Source: Ligustrum vulgare (lineage: Eukaryota > Streptophyta > Magnoliopsida > Lamiales > Oleaceae). Taken from it: DNA of 64,000 nucleotides. The stretch is taken from assembly GCA_963555705.1 (NCBI GenBank), contig OY743183.1, positions 29,175,932-29,239,931 of the forward strand, written 5' to 3'. The position numbers and the translations under genes are program-made. Positions 54,708 to 64,000 of the stretch are shown here, one piece after another. Position 1 is the stretch's first letter, and every line of letters begins with the position of its first letter. The notes beneath the pieces are model-generated. The model searched no databases. It worked only from the letters and a program-made list of their open reading frames with translations, and had not been told where the DNA came from.

Positions 54708-57472
54708 TGTAAGACTGCTTTTCATTCTTACGTGCAATTTTAAATTTCATGCAGTATTCATGTTAATGTTTCTATGAATTTTAAATTGGATAATTTTTAT
54801 GTTTATGATTTGAATTATTTTGCAGTGGAAGGACTTGGACCCCGTCTCGATCAATGTACCAATTAGAAAGTTCATAAATTGTTATGTGCAATTTTATATG
54901 ATTAACTGTCTTATTGCCTAAGCATGATATTTTTCTAATTTTGTAGTATCATATCAAAAGTTGGGGGAAAGTTTGTGGCAATTGGAGAGTAAATAGAAAT
55001 TATGGACTTAATTATGTACATAGAGAGAAATAAGGGACCAATTTGCAAATTCCAAAAGATTATAGTTAAACCTAAACTAATCTACTTACCTCACACCCGA
55101 ATCCCTCTCTCGCTGAACACCTTCCCTCGGTCTCTCGTCTTTCTCTCATCTCACACACAAATCACCGCCACTCGATTTTCAGGGCACCTCACCGGTGACC
55201 TCCCCTCTCCCTCTCGCTGGAAGTCCGTCACCACCACCATACCACGCAGTAAGCCACTTTCTCCCCTGCCTAACGCATAACACCCGACACACCCGCGCAG
55301 TCACACGAACCCGCACATACACAATTTACGCACACGGCACACTCTTTTACACGCTCATAGGCACATGTTTATATGTATTGATGTGTGTGTGTATATATAT
55401 ATATACATATGTTGAATGTATGTATGTATGTATGTATGTGAAGATTTTAGATTTGGGTTTTGGTTAAATTTCGTATTTTTAACAGTGAAATTCAGGTTTG
55501 GGGAGATATATATATATATATATATCTGTGTGTGTGTATACATATGTGTGTACTTTTCAGATTTATGGATTCAGAGAATTAATTGGTTTTGTTGGATTTC
55601 TAACTAAATTGGAATTTTATTATATTTGCAGACTTAGGAAATTTAATTTTAATTAGGGTAACTGATAATTGATTTCGGTTAGTTAATTTGGAGTTATTTT
55701 TATAATTTCAGTTAGGGTAGATTATGTAAATGTGTACTAATTTTAGATTTCAAAATGTAAGGATTTAGCGGTTAGTTTACTTTGATTTTTAAAGTGGAAA
55801 TTCAATTTCATGTTTTCCAGATTTATCAATAATTAAAAAATTGTCATTTTAATTTAGTAAAGTTGGGGCTATATAATTTTAATTTTTGAGATGAAACAAA
55901 AAGGGTAAGCTATTTATTGAAATTGATAGTTTGTCTCGACATTGGTGTTAAATGTATTGGTTATACTGTGAGGTCACATTTGGAGTTAGAAGTTGTACTT
56001 TATTGATTAATGTGAATAATTAGGATATTTGGTACATTGACGTCACGTGCAACCAAGACACCTCCGCTTGCTATTTAAGAAAGACGGTAAATACAAAGGA
56101 AGTCAAGTAAGTAAAGTCTCCCTATTTTTATTAAAGTTGAAAGTTAATGTGAAATTACTGTACTCAAGTGACAGCTATATAAATTTCTTATTTCGATGTT
56201 TTTGTTACTTTATATACGTATATATTGTTCAATTTGGAAACTGTCCAGGCATTCATATATTTTATGTCATTGCATCACCAAGCATTCATTTGTCATTGAG
56301 TACTGGGGAAGAAAAATGATTTTAAATGAAAAGTGTGGAAAGTTCAATTTTTTTCTCAAAAAGTATGTATCCCAAGTTTTAAGAATAAATGGATGTACTT
56401 CTGTGCCACAAAAAGTGTGAGTGGGAAATGGGACGCGGGGGACCCGCGTACCCTAATTAAATCGATGTTACGGTGGTGAATATTAAACTGCTTTGCGGTG
56501 ACGATTGCCTAACCGTTTGGTGGTGGCAAATATTAAACCGCTTTGCGGTGACGATTGCTTAACCGTTTGACAGTGGCAAATATTAAACCGCTTTACGGTG
56601 ACGATTGTTTAACTGCTTGGCGGTGACAAATATTAAACCGCTTTGCCGTGACGATTGTTAAACCGCTTGGCGGTGGCAAATTTTAAACCGCTATGCGGTG
56701 GAAAAGTGATGACCTGTTCCAAATAAGAAAAAAAAAATGCCCACTGCATTCTGACTGGCTAGAAGATACACTAATTGAGTTCACGATGGAAATGAAGTTA
56801 AAGTTTTTGGAAATGTTTAAGTGAAAGTTTGGAAAATATGAAAGTCTTGAAAAGTAAAGTAAATGGGGATAATTACTTTGAATGGTCTAAGGCATTTCAT
56901 GTCATGAGCATGCATCACATGCATAAAGTTTAGTTACCGAGCTTTAGCTCACCCCAATCCCTTCACAATATTTCAGGTGATGAAAGCTAGATGAGACGAG
57001 GGAGCACTTGGTGACAGACTCAGGCTATACTTACCTTCAATTTTTGAAAATAAAGTTAAATTTAGAATTTATTTAAGTTTCTTATTAATTATTCTTTCAT
57101 TTATTATTGTTAATGGTTTGAATAAAATTAGCTTTGAATAAGTATTGGTGTAGTATTAGAGGTTAAATTTCCTCTTGTTTCAATTGCTAAAGTTTATTTA
57201 CTTGGAATTAAATTGTTGTGGAGCTTGGGACTTATTGAATGGTTTTGATGATGTTTTGGATTGAATGAGTTGAGATGTGTGCTTTGAAATAGTTTTGATG
57301 TCCCTCTACAGGTTGGCTATGTCCATTTTATAGAGGAGACTCTGCCGAAATTTTTGTAAAACTTTATAATAGAAAATGAAAATGTTGGAGGTTTTAAATG
57401 ATTTCTTTTCCGAATTTAAGTAAAGAAAAGTTAGTAAGCCTAGGTTTAAGATTTTGAATTTGGGGTGTTACA
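54708..57472 (+). repeat. Family B 3' LTR
   Basis: 2,765 bp, TGTAAGACTG...GGTGTTACA. Contains TG and TA microsatellites (55,383-55,405; 55,507-55,555), a TATG run (55,418-55,440) and the 50-bp array described next. Confidence 0.9.
56478..56703. repeat. 50-bp tandem array in family B 3' LTR
   Basis: Four to five units of about 50 bp starting AATATTAAACCGCTTTGCGG. Each holds a small hairpin (ACCGC-TTT-GCGGT type). The array is absent from the 5' LTR, whose remaining sequence breaks at the same AATAT. Confidence 0.8.
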
Positions 57473-57782
57473 TTGCTGCTCAATCAAGGAGGGATCTATG
57501 TGAGGTCAAAGAGAAGATTGAAGAATCAAGAACAATGACATGAAATCTGCTTTCATATTTCTTGTAATTTATTCTCAATTATGTATCTAGGCTAGCCGTT
57601 TTGTGTTGGGAATTGTGACGAAGCCATAATATTTTGATTCTATGCTTTGACAATTGTTTAATTTACATGACCTATGGGTTTGAGTAATTAAAGTATGCTT
57701 TTTTGTCTTATGCAAATTTGTGGCCAACTTTTGTATAACCGAGTGGAAATTTTCGAAAATCGAGAGAGTCGGAGAACGTTAG

Positions 57783-58484
57783 TGTAATACCCCAACTAAG
57801 AAAGCTTAAGAGAATTGATAGTACTACTCATACCAATAAGGTGCACCTTCTTTTTCGTAAGTCCATTGTTAGAAACTTCAAAGTTAAGCGTGCTTGACTT
57901 GGAGAAATTCTGGGATGGGTGACCTCCTGGGAAGTTTTCTCGGGGAGCGTGCGAGTGAGGACAAAGCATGCTGAAAAGACTCGTGTTGGTACGGTGGGGA
58001 CAGTACGTCGTCATCTAACGGTCGGGACAGCCCATTAAGTGGGACCCGGGTCGTTACTAATGGTATCAGAGCCGATCGCCAGCCGGAAATCGGGAACTAA
58101 GTGCTACGCCATAGGGCGAGAGACACCTCTAGAATCCCAACGCCTGGCAACAGATTCTCAGATGGGTTAAGCGCGATGAGGACGTCGCGAGTCTAACAGG
58201 GGGTGATTGTAATACCCCAACTAAGAAAGCTTAAGAGAATTGATAGGTACTACTCATACCAATAAGGTGCACCTTCTTTTTCGTAAGTCCATTGTTAGAA
58301 ACTTGAAAGTTAAGCGTGCTTGACTTGGAGAAATTCTGGGATGGGTGAACTCCTGGGAAGTTTTCTCGGGGAGCGTGCGAGTGAGGACAAAGCATGCTGA
58401 AAAGACTCGTGTTGGTACGGTGGGGATAGTACGTCGTCATCTAACGGCCGGGACAGCCCGTTAAGTGGGACCCGGGTCGTTACA
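57783..58484 (+). mobile_element. Cassandra TRIM (complete, two LTRs with 5S-rRNA-like promoter)
   Basis: LTRs of 276 and 277 bp start TGTAATACCCC and end GGTCGTTAC(A/T). Each contains a stretch resembling the 3' half of plant 5S rRNA (57,881-57,935 and 58,306-58,360): AAGTTAAGCGTGCTTG and GGATGGGTGACCTCCTGGGA, the region of the internal pol III promoter. Cassandra elements are known for exactly this feature. No coding capacity; they depend on other elements to move. Confidence 0.9.
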
Positions 58485-58944
58485 AAGCAGGACGACCAGG
58501 GGGGAGTGGAAAGACCATGAGTAGACGGCCGGCAACCCTTGAGGACCGGGTACGCTACAAAAAAAGGCACCTTTTTTGTAACGACCCGGCTCGCTCGCTG
58601 GGGCCTTCTCCGAGTCGTACTCATGGTCTTTTCACTCCCCCAGGATTGGGCTCCCTCAAGGGGCCTTCTCCCAATCTTACCCTGAAGTGTATTTTTGCCT
58701 CCCCAGGGATTCGAACCTTGTACCTAGGGGTTAAGTACAAACTTCATGGAATCCCTCGTACCTAGGGATTCCATGAAGTTTGTACTTAACCCCTAGGTAC
58801 AAGGTTCGAATCCCTGGGGAGGCAAAAATCCACTTCAGGGTAAGATTGGGAGAAGGCCCCTTGAGGGAGCCCAATCCTGGGGGGAGTGGAAAGACCATGA
58901 GTACGACTCGGAGAAGGCCCCAGCGAGGGAGCCGGGTCGTTACA
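58485..58944. repeat. Foldback element with tRNA-type B-box core
   Basis: 58,581-58,944 forms a near-perfect inverted repeat (about 180-bp arms, centre about 58,760) starting TGTAACGACCCGG and ending CCGGGTCGTTACA. Near the centre each arm carries GGTTCGAATCC, in opposite orientation, which equals the pol III B-box consensus. A related piece in antisense with end CTACA precedes it (58,490-58,562). A single half copy is at 7,442-7,600. Origin and family unknown. Confidence 0.75.
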
Positions 58945-59445
58945 GTTAGACATGTTTAATTACCGCTAGGTCTGATAGGGGGATAGAGATATACCTCTAC
59001 GCTTAGTGTTATCCTTCTAAAGTGTTCGTGAAAATAAAATGGTTTTCTAGTTTCAATTCGTCATAGAGATATAGTCGGGTTACATTTTAGAAAAAAGTTT
59101 TTAATGCATCCTCGAGAGAGGACTTAAAAAACATTTGGAACATGGATTTTCAAAACCCCATAAATTGTGGTTGAACAAGTTAAGTCAAAATATAGATGAT
59201 AGATTTATGGTGGATTCTCAATTTTCAACACGTTTGCTTTTATTTATTTTAATTAAAAATTTTCATTATTTTCTTAGTTTAATTTTTAGTTTAAATTCAT
59301 TCAACAAATCACCTTGAAGTTCTCGTTCTGATTAAGGAATTCGACCTAAAATACAATTTACTCAATCCCTTGGGTACGATATCTGGACTTTAGGTCCACT
59401 TTATTACTTGTCGATATGTACACTTGAGGAAAATCACAACACCTT

Positions 59446-60164
59446 CTTTCTTGGCTAAGTACTGCACCAATTCCGATTCTAGCGGCATTATACTACAACT
59501 CAAACATCATTTCAAAATCTGGTGGAGCTAAAACAAGTACTGAAACAAGCTTCTCTTTAACTTGTTGGAAACTCTTTTCAGCTTCATTTGTCCACTCAAA
59601 TCTGCCCTTATTCAAACAATCAGTAACTAGGAAATAATGCTGCTGAAATTCTTGATGAAATGCCTATAAAATGAGGCTAGATCATGGAAACTTCGAAATT
59701 CAGCAATAGTAGTGGACGTTGGCTAGCTTTTATTGCTTCAAGTTTGCTTTCATCCACCTGAATTCCTTTTGAACTAACAATGTATCCCAAAATAGCAAAG
59801 ACTCCATCATGAATTGACATTTCTTCAAGTTAGCATAAAGCTTCTCTTCTTGTAGGACATTGAGATCTTCACTTAAATGCAACAAATGAGCATATTTATC
59901 ATGACTGTAGACCAAGATGTCATCGAAATAAGCGACAGCAAACTTTCCAATGAACGGCTTTAGGACTTGATTCATCAAAGGCATAAATGTACTGGGAGCG
60001 TTTGACAAACCAAAAGGCATAACTATCCATTCATAGAGTTCTTCCCTTGTCTTAAATGCAGTTTTCAATTCGTCATCTTCTCGAATTCGGATTTGATGGT
60101 AGCCACTTTTGAGATTGATCTTTGAGAATACTTTGGCTCCATGCAACTTATCAAACATGTCATC
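59446..60164 (-). pseudogene. Galadriel-like chromovirus: reverse transcriptase and RNase H start
   Basis: The open piece 59,730-60,158 contains '[20 protein letters not shown]', 'MPFGLSNAP' and the catalytic FDD box ('YFDDILVYS'). Continuing on the minus strand in broken frames come 'FEWTNEAEKSFQ' and 'IGIGAVLSQERR' at about 59,450-59,475, the beginning of RNase H. The rest of RNase H and the integrase are at 27,241-28,681. It is cut upstream at 60,165 by a Tat-like element. Confidence 0.8.
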
Positions 60165-60766
60165 TGATCGGGATATTTTCCGGGATTATCAGTGGGCCTA
60201 TGAAAGGAACAAAACAGGTCGGCCCATCCCGAGGAAGAGGCCTGCCAGTTAGCTTATGGTCTGTGGATTCTCTCAGGCCGGACTTTATGCTCGAGCTCAT
60301 GACCACTCACAGCCCGGGATTGTCAGATCTAATCAAGTCCATCGATAGTGAGGATTATGCTCGGTATTGTCCGGCCACTAAATAATCCCCGGTGTTCACA
60401 GTTTATTGGCCACCTTCTTGGGCCCTTCGAACAAAACATAGCCCATAAGGAATCATCCTAAAAAAGGGGAAGTACAATTCTTATAAGATTAGAACTCCTC
60501 CAAAAAGGTAAAGTTTATAGCAAAAAGAACTCCTTCCTTAAATAAAGGAAGTTATGGGCTTTTTCAGCCCTATAAATATAACTCCTTTGATCACATATAT
60601 TCATTCATAATTCTTTACGTTTTCCAGTAAAATATTCTCTCTCTACCTTTTCAGAAAACTAATTCTCACACCGGAGGGGCGACGGGGAGAATCCTCCTCG
60701 CCTTTTTTGCAGGTCATCCAAGGCGAGCTCGTTGATCTTTTTCAGTAATCAAATATCATCAGATCA
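60165..60766 (+). repeat. Tat-like 5' LTR
   Basis: About 602 bp, TGATC...GATCA termini. A TATA box (TATAAATATA, 60,571-60,580) lies 3' of the middle, preceded by CT-rich and GC-richer sequence. The LTR end is followed after about 35 bp by TGCGCAGTCTGTGGGAA, a decayed form of the GGCGCCGTCTGTGGG sequence usual here in Tat elements. Confidence 0.75.
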
Positions 60767-60835
60767 TGCCACGTCAAGGTTAGGATTTTTGACAGCATCA
60801 ATTTGCGCAGTCTGTGGGAAGAGATACAACTAGCC

Positions 60836-61926
60836 ATGGTTAATAGACGTCAAGCCCGTCCCTCCGCATCCACTGGTCAATCCCTTCCGGCCAACACCTC
60901 GGCTGTGGATGATAATCCTCCACCTCTTGAAGATGTTGGGGAAGAACAAAACCCAAAGGCCACTCCAGACAATGAACCTGTTAATCGGGAAGATTTCAAC
61001 GAACTTCAGCAGCAGCTCCGCGAACTTCATCAAGCTCTTCAACAACAGAACAGTCATCGAGCGCAACCTGACCCGAACACTCCAGGCACAATTCCCCGGG
61101 AAGATCTCCAGCCAGCTAATCCTGTGGCTGACAACTCCCCGGGGATGAGGGGTGCCCATCCCATGACAGAAGGATCTTCCAACTTGATAAAGCAAGAGCT
61201 CTCAAGAATCATTCAGGAAGGAATTGCTGATGGAATCCGACAGAACACCCAGGGTCGGACGTCATTCGTGAGAAGAACCCCCTTTACTCCTGAAATAACA
61301 TCCTTTCCCTTGCCGGATCGATTTAAATATCCTCGAATAAAGGAATACGATGGAACAACAGATCCTAACAACCACTTGAATACCTACACTGATGTCATGG
61401 ACATGCAGAATGCTCCCGATCAGATTCTGTGCAAGGCCTTCCCGCAAACCTTGACAAATTCAGCTCGAGACTGTCTTTCTACGATGCCTCCAGGATCCAT
61501 CTCTTCCTTTGCAGATCTTACTGAGAAGTTCACTGCTTTCTTTGCAAGTAGCAAAAGAATCAAGAAGACCGCCGCGTCCCTCATGCAGTTAAAGCAAGCT
61601 CAGAATGAGACGCTGCGAGAGTTCATGACTTGATTTAACGTTGAAAGACTTCAGATTCCAGATCTTCATATATCATCAGCAATTTCAGCCCTTACCTTGG
61701 CTATTCGAGGCCCGGAATTCAGAATATCCCTGTCCAAGAGCCCACCTTCAAATGTAACAGAACTTCTTCGGAGAGCATTAAAGTACATAAACATGGAGGA
61801 AACACTTTTGTCAGTTCGGGCACAGGATCAAGGGCATGGGACAGTAGCACAGTCTTCACAATCAACAAAGCAGGGAAATAAGAGATCAAGACAGGAAGAT
61901 GAGAAAATTTCTTCCCGAAGTAACTA
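60836..61926 (+). pseudogene. Tat-like gag
   Basis: Start chosen at ATG 60,836 ('MVNRRQARPSAS'); a longer in-frame reading back to 60,803 has no ATG. A Gln/Pro/Asn-rich N-terminus is followed by the capsid region with 'PLPDRFKYPRIKEYDGTTDP' and 'DCLSTMPPGSI', the retrotransposon gag pattern. A TGA at 61,631 interrupts 'LREFMT'; CGA is expected, consistent with deamination of a methylated CpG. The frame continues to a stop at 61,925. Gag is the particle protein. Confidence 0.8.
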
Positions 61927-61990
61927 GAAGGGGAACGGTCATGGGCATCAGAGTTTAACTCCGTTAAACACACCTCGATCTCACATTCTT

Positions 61991-63094
61991 ATGGAAACCA
62001 AAGGACGTGAAGATTTGCGATGGCCCAAGTCTATTAAGGGGGAATTCGACGAAAAGAATCGACATAAGTATTGCGAATTTCACAAGAGCCCGGGCCATAC
62101 CACGGACGAGTGCAGAACTTTGAAACAGGAGATAGAAGCCCTCATAAAAAGGGGCTTCCTGGGGCACTACATAAAGAGAGACGATAAAGAGCATGGAAAA
62201 GGGGAAGAGAATACCAGATCCGCTGGCGTCATAAATTTTATCGTCGGAGGAATAGCATCTGGAGGTGATTCGAATAATGCACGAAAGAACCATGCCCGTG
62301 CACTGAGCGATCGGAAAGAAAGGTCGGGATGTCATGACCACGAGGTCTCGGACATCATCAGCTTCAGCAATGCTGACATGGAAGGGATTTCTTATCCTCA
62401 TGACGATGCTATTGTTATCAGTGCAACTATCGCCAATTTTGATGTCAGGAGGGTGCTAGTTGACAATGGGAGCGCAGCCAACATTCTTTCCTTGGAAGCT
62501 TTCAATCAAATGCAACTTCCCAAAGATCGGCTTCGACAGGTCCTTACTCCCCTAACTGGGTTTGGTGGAGGAACCGTAAAATCCGAAGGTCTAATTGACC
62601 TTCCCACTTCACTGGGATCAGAGGAAAAACGTGTAACGAAGATGAATCCTTTCCAAGTCATGAAAACTCCTATGGCCTACAATGCCATCTTGGGAAGACC
62701 ATTCCTAAACAACCTGAGAGCTATAGTATCAACTTATCACCTGGCAATCAAGTTCCCAACTTCCGCAGGCATAGCAACTATTCAGGGAAGTCAATCTGTA
62801 GCCAGGAGTTGCTATATCAGTTATATTGGAAAGGACAAGACGGATCTGATGTCGATAGAACTTCCTCTCGAAGAAAGAATGTCACCAGTAGAAAAGTTAG
62901 AAGAGGTTCATATCTCAGAAGGGAAGAGCTTCACAATTGGGAAAGAACTCCCCAAAACGATGAATGAAGAGTTGTCACAGTGTTTAAAGAAGAATATCGA
63001 TGTTTTTGCTTGGAGTGCTAAAGATATGCCCGGGATAGATCCCGAGCTCGTCGAGCACAGACTCAACGTCATGCCCGACAAGAAGCCCGTATAA
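61991..63094 (+). pseudogene. Tat-like zinc region and protease
   Basis: Same reading frame series after the gag stop. The gag zinc-like motif 'YCEFHKSPGHTTDEC' (Cys-x2-His-type) is near 62,070-62,115. The protease begins 'VDNGSAANIL' (active-site D in DNG) near 62,460-62,490 and has 'ILGRPFLNNLRAI' near 62,687-62,725. 'AWSAKDMPGIDPEL' (63,010-63,050) leads to the RT. Stop TAA at 63,092. Confidence 0.8.
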
Positions 63095-64000
63095 CAGCGA
63101 AGAAGACAGTTTGCCATAGAAAGGAGGCAGATAATAAAAGAGGAAGTAGATAAACTCTTAAAAGCAGGATTCATCAAAGAAGTGAAGTATCCAGAGTGGC
63201 TAGCCAATGTGGTCTTGGTGAAAAATCCAAATGGCAAGTGGCGAGTTTGTATAGACTTCACAGATTTAATAAAGCATGTCCGAAAGATAGTTATCCCCTT
63301 CCCAGAATCGGCAGATTGGTAGATTCCACGTCTGGCTCTGAACTTTACAGTTTCTTAGACGCCTTCTCGGGATATCATCAGATTCGGATGGCACATGAAG
63401 ATCAGGAAAAAACTTCCTTTATGGCGGATGAAGGAATATATTTCTATAAGGTCATGCCGTTTGGATTGAAGAATGCTGGAGCTACTTATCAAAGGTTAGT
63501 TAACACAGTTTTCTCCCGACACATTGGGCTTAACATTGAAGTCTACGTTGATGACATGGTCGTAAAAAGCTCAAGAAAGAGAGACCAAATTGCTGACCTT
63601 GAGGACATATTCAGTACACTTAGAAAACATCAGATGAAACTAAATCCTGCGAAGTGCGCCTTCGGTGTAGGCTCGGGAAAGTTCTTGGGATTCATGATCA
63701 CTCAGAGAGGTATCGAAGTTAATCCAGATAAAATTTCAGCCCTAGCATCCATGGAACCTCCCCGAAACATCAGGGAAGTGCAAAAGTTAACAGGAAGAGT
63801 AGCGGCATTGGGTAGATTTATGTCAAGGGCAGCGGACAAATGTTTTCCCTTCTTCAAAACTCTTCGAGGAAACAAGGACTTAAAATGGGATGAGGAATGT
63901 GAGGTCTCCTTCAAGAAGTTGAAAGAAAACTTGGGAACACCTCCGATACTTGTAAAGCCGAATCCAGGGGACAATCTGTTCTTGTATCTAGCAGTATTTG
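63095..64000 (+). pseudogene. Tat-like reverse transcriptase (incomplete)
   Basis: Continues from the stop: 'ANVVLVKNPNGKWRVCIDF' (63,205-63,260), then a 1-base frameshift near 63,262-63,285, then 'FLDAFSGYHQIRMAHEDQEK', 'MPFGLKNAGATYQRL' and the catalytic 'VYVDDMVVKS' (63,541-63,570). The connection domain and start of RNase H reach the window edge. It is close to coding apart from the stop and one shift. Confidence 0.8.

Larger units (their letters stand above)
34808..57472 (+). mobile_element. Family B: old Tekay-like Ty3/gypsy retrotransposon
   Basis: The 5' LTR is 34,808-36,505 plus 46,541-47,042 (split by family A) and the 3' LTR is 54,708-57,472. Both start TGTAAGAC and end GGTGTTACA. 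Flanks are TTTCT (34,803-34,807) and TTGCT (57,473-57,477), one base different. The internal region (47,043-54,707) has a PBS, gag zinc knuckle, protease debris, RT, RNase H, integrase and chromodomain, all with stops and shifts. A 3.4-kb antisense solo LTR lies between the integrase and the chromodomain. LTR divergence is clearly larger than in family A, in line with its outer position. Confidence 0.9.
57783..58944 (+). mobile_element. Cassandra TRIM fused to a foldback element, one insertion unit
   Basis: A perfect duplication GTTAG lies before 57,783 and after 58,944, so the whole 1,162 bp behaves as one insertion. The first 702 bp are a complete Cassandra: LTRs 57,783-58,058 and 58,208-58,484, PBS TGGTATCAGAGCC (58,061-58,073) and PPT AACAGGGGGTGAT (58,195-58,207). 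The rest (58,485-58,944) is a foldback structure ending in GGGTCGTTACA, the same terminal bases as the Cassandra LTR. Confidence 0.8.
28687..59440 (+). mobile_element. Approximately 1.4-kb LTR-like unit split into four pieces by later insertions
   Basis: Pieces: 28,687-29,043, 34,565-34,807, 57,473-57,782 and 58,945-59,440. The unit starts TTGATAAGTG and ends GAGGAAAATCACAAC. It interrupts the RNase H of an antisense Galadriel-like element. Flanks ACCGT (28,682-28,686) and ACCTT (59,441-59,445) form a 5-bp duplication with one change, and removing the unit with one copy restores the RNase H frame. It has no coding capacity, and the end resembles gypsy LTR ends, so a solo LTR is most likely. 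Confidence 0.65.
60165..64000 (+). mobile_element. Tat-like Ty3/gypsy retrotransposon (5' part, runs off window)
   Basis: 5' LTR (60,165-60,766), then PBS-type sequence, gag, protease and reverse transcriptase up to the window end. Gag and pol have four or more lesions, so this copy is inactive. The left flank TCATC (60,160-60,164) is the likely duplication; the partner lies outside the window. Confidence 0.85.

Noticed and set aside
57881..57935. 5S rRNA gene
   Set aside because: Only the 3'-half-like promoter segment is present, within a Cassandra LTR that has PBS, PPT and a partner LTR.
58700..58830. tRNA gene at the GGTTCGAATCC motif
   Set aside because: No A box and no cloverleaf arms; the motif lies in both arms of a foldback element.

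Overview
This window is a block of nested transposable elements from a plant nuclear genome, most likely a eudicot and most likely pericentromeric or other heterochromatic DNA. Almost every base I can assign belongs to a mobile or virus-derived element. The elements are Ty3/gypsy retrotransposons (Tekay-like chromoviruses with chromodomains, Reina- and Galadriel-like chromoviruses, Athila-like, Tat-like), CACTA (En/Spm) DNA transposons, Cassandra TRIMs with 5S-rRNA-like LTRs, and a decayed plant pararetrovirus. I see no intact host gene outside a mobile element and no rRNA or tRNA gene. The species cannot be named from sequence alone.

Left half (1-21,730). A Caulimoviridae-like relic on the minus strand (protease, reverse transcriptase, RNase H, a further ORF) occupies about 950-2,976 and 18,212-19,410. 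It is split inside the reverse transcriptase by a 15.2-kb CACTA element (2,977-18,211). The CACTA carries a broken gene joining a Transposase_24/Ptta-like region to a C-terminal Ulp1-type cysteine protease. Inside the CACTA sits a young non-autonomous LTR retrotransposon (9,242-18,087, target-site duplication GTTTT). Between its PBS and PPT, in antisense, are two uninterrupted ORFs: a full-length intronless LONELY GUY (LOG) cytokinin-activating enzyme (13,342-13,995) and a 181-residue protein with a basic tract and Cys cluster resembling nucleic-acid-binding proteins of plant betaflexiviruses (14,306-14,851). To the right are a decayed Reina-like integrase and a second CACTA scrap.

Middle (21,730-28,686). 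An Athila-like antisense relic, the C-terminal end of a receptor-like LRR protein gene (pseudogene), a solo LTR with TATA box (25,843-26,918), and the integrase/RNase H part of a Galadriel-like element on the minus strand.

Right half (28,687-64,000). The Galadriel-like element resumes at 59,441, so about 30.7 kb was inserted into its RNase H. The outermost insert is a roughly 1.4-kb LTR-like unit (28,687-59,440) that was itself broken three times: by a Cassandra solo LTR (29,044-34,564), by a Tekay-like retrotransposon 'family B' (34,808-57,472), and by a Cassandra/foldback chimera (57,783-58,944). The Cassandra solo LTR holds another element (29,208-34,447), which holds a rearranged Cassandra and a solo gypsy LTR (31,669-34,244). 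Family B has in its 5' LTR a complete young Tekay element, 'family A' (36,506-46,535), and in its pol an antisense solo LTR (50,941-54,363). Family A has 2,189-bp LTRs about 0.8% different by eye, and gag and pol that become one open frame if a 91-bp GT-AG intron is removed. A Tat-like element starts at 60,165 and runs off the window.

Most nesting calls rest on target-site duplications read directly from the sequence, and in two cases also on a coding frame that resumes across the insert. Family assignments come from recognised protein motifs, not from a database search.
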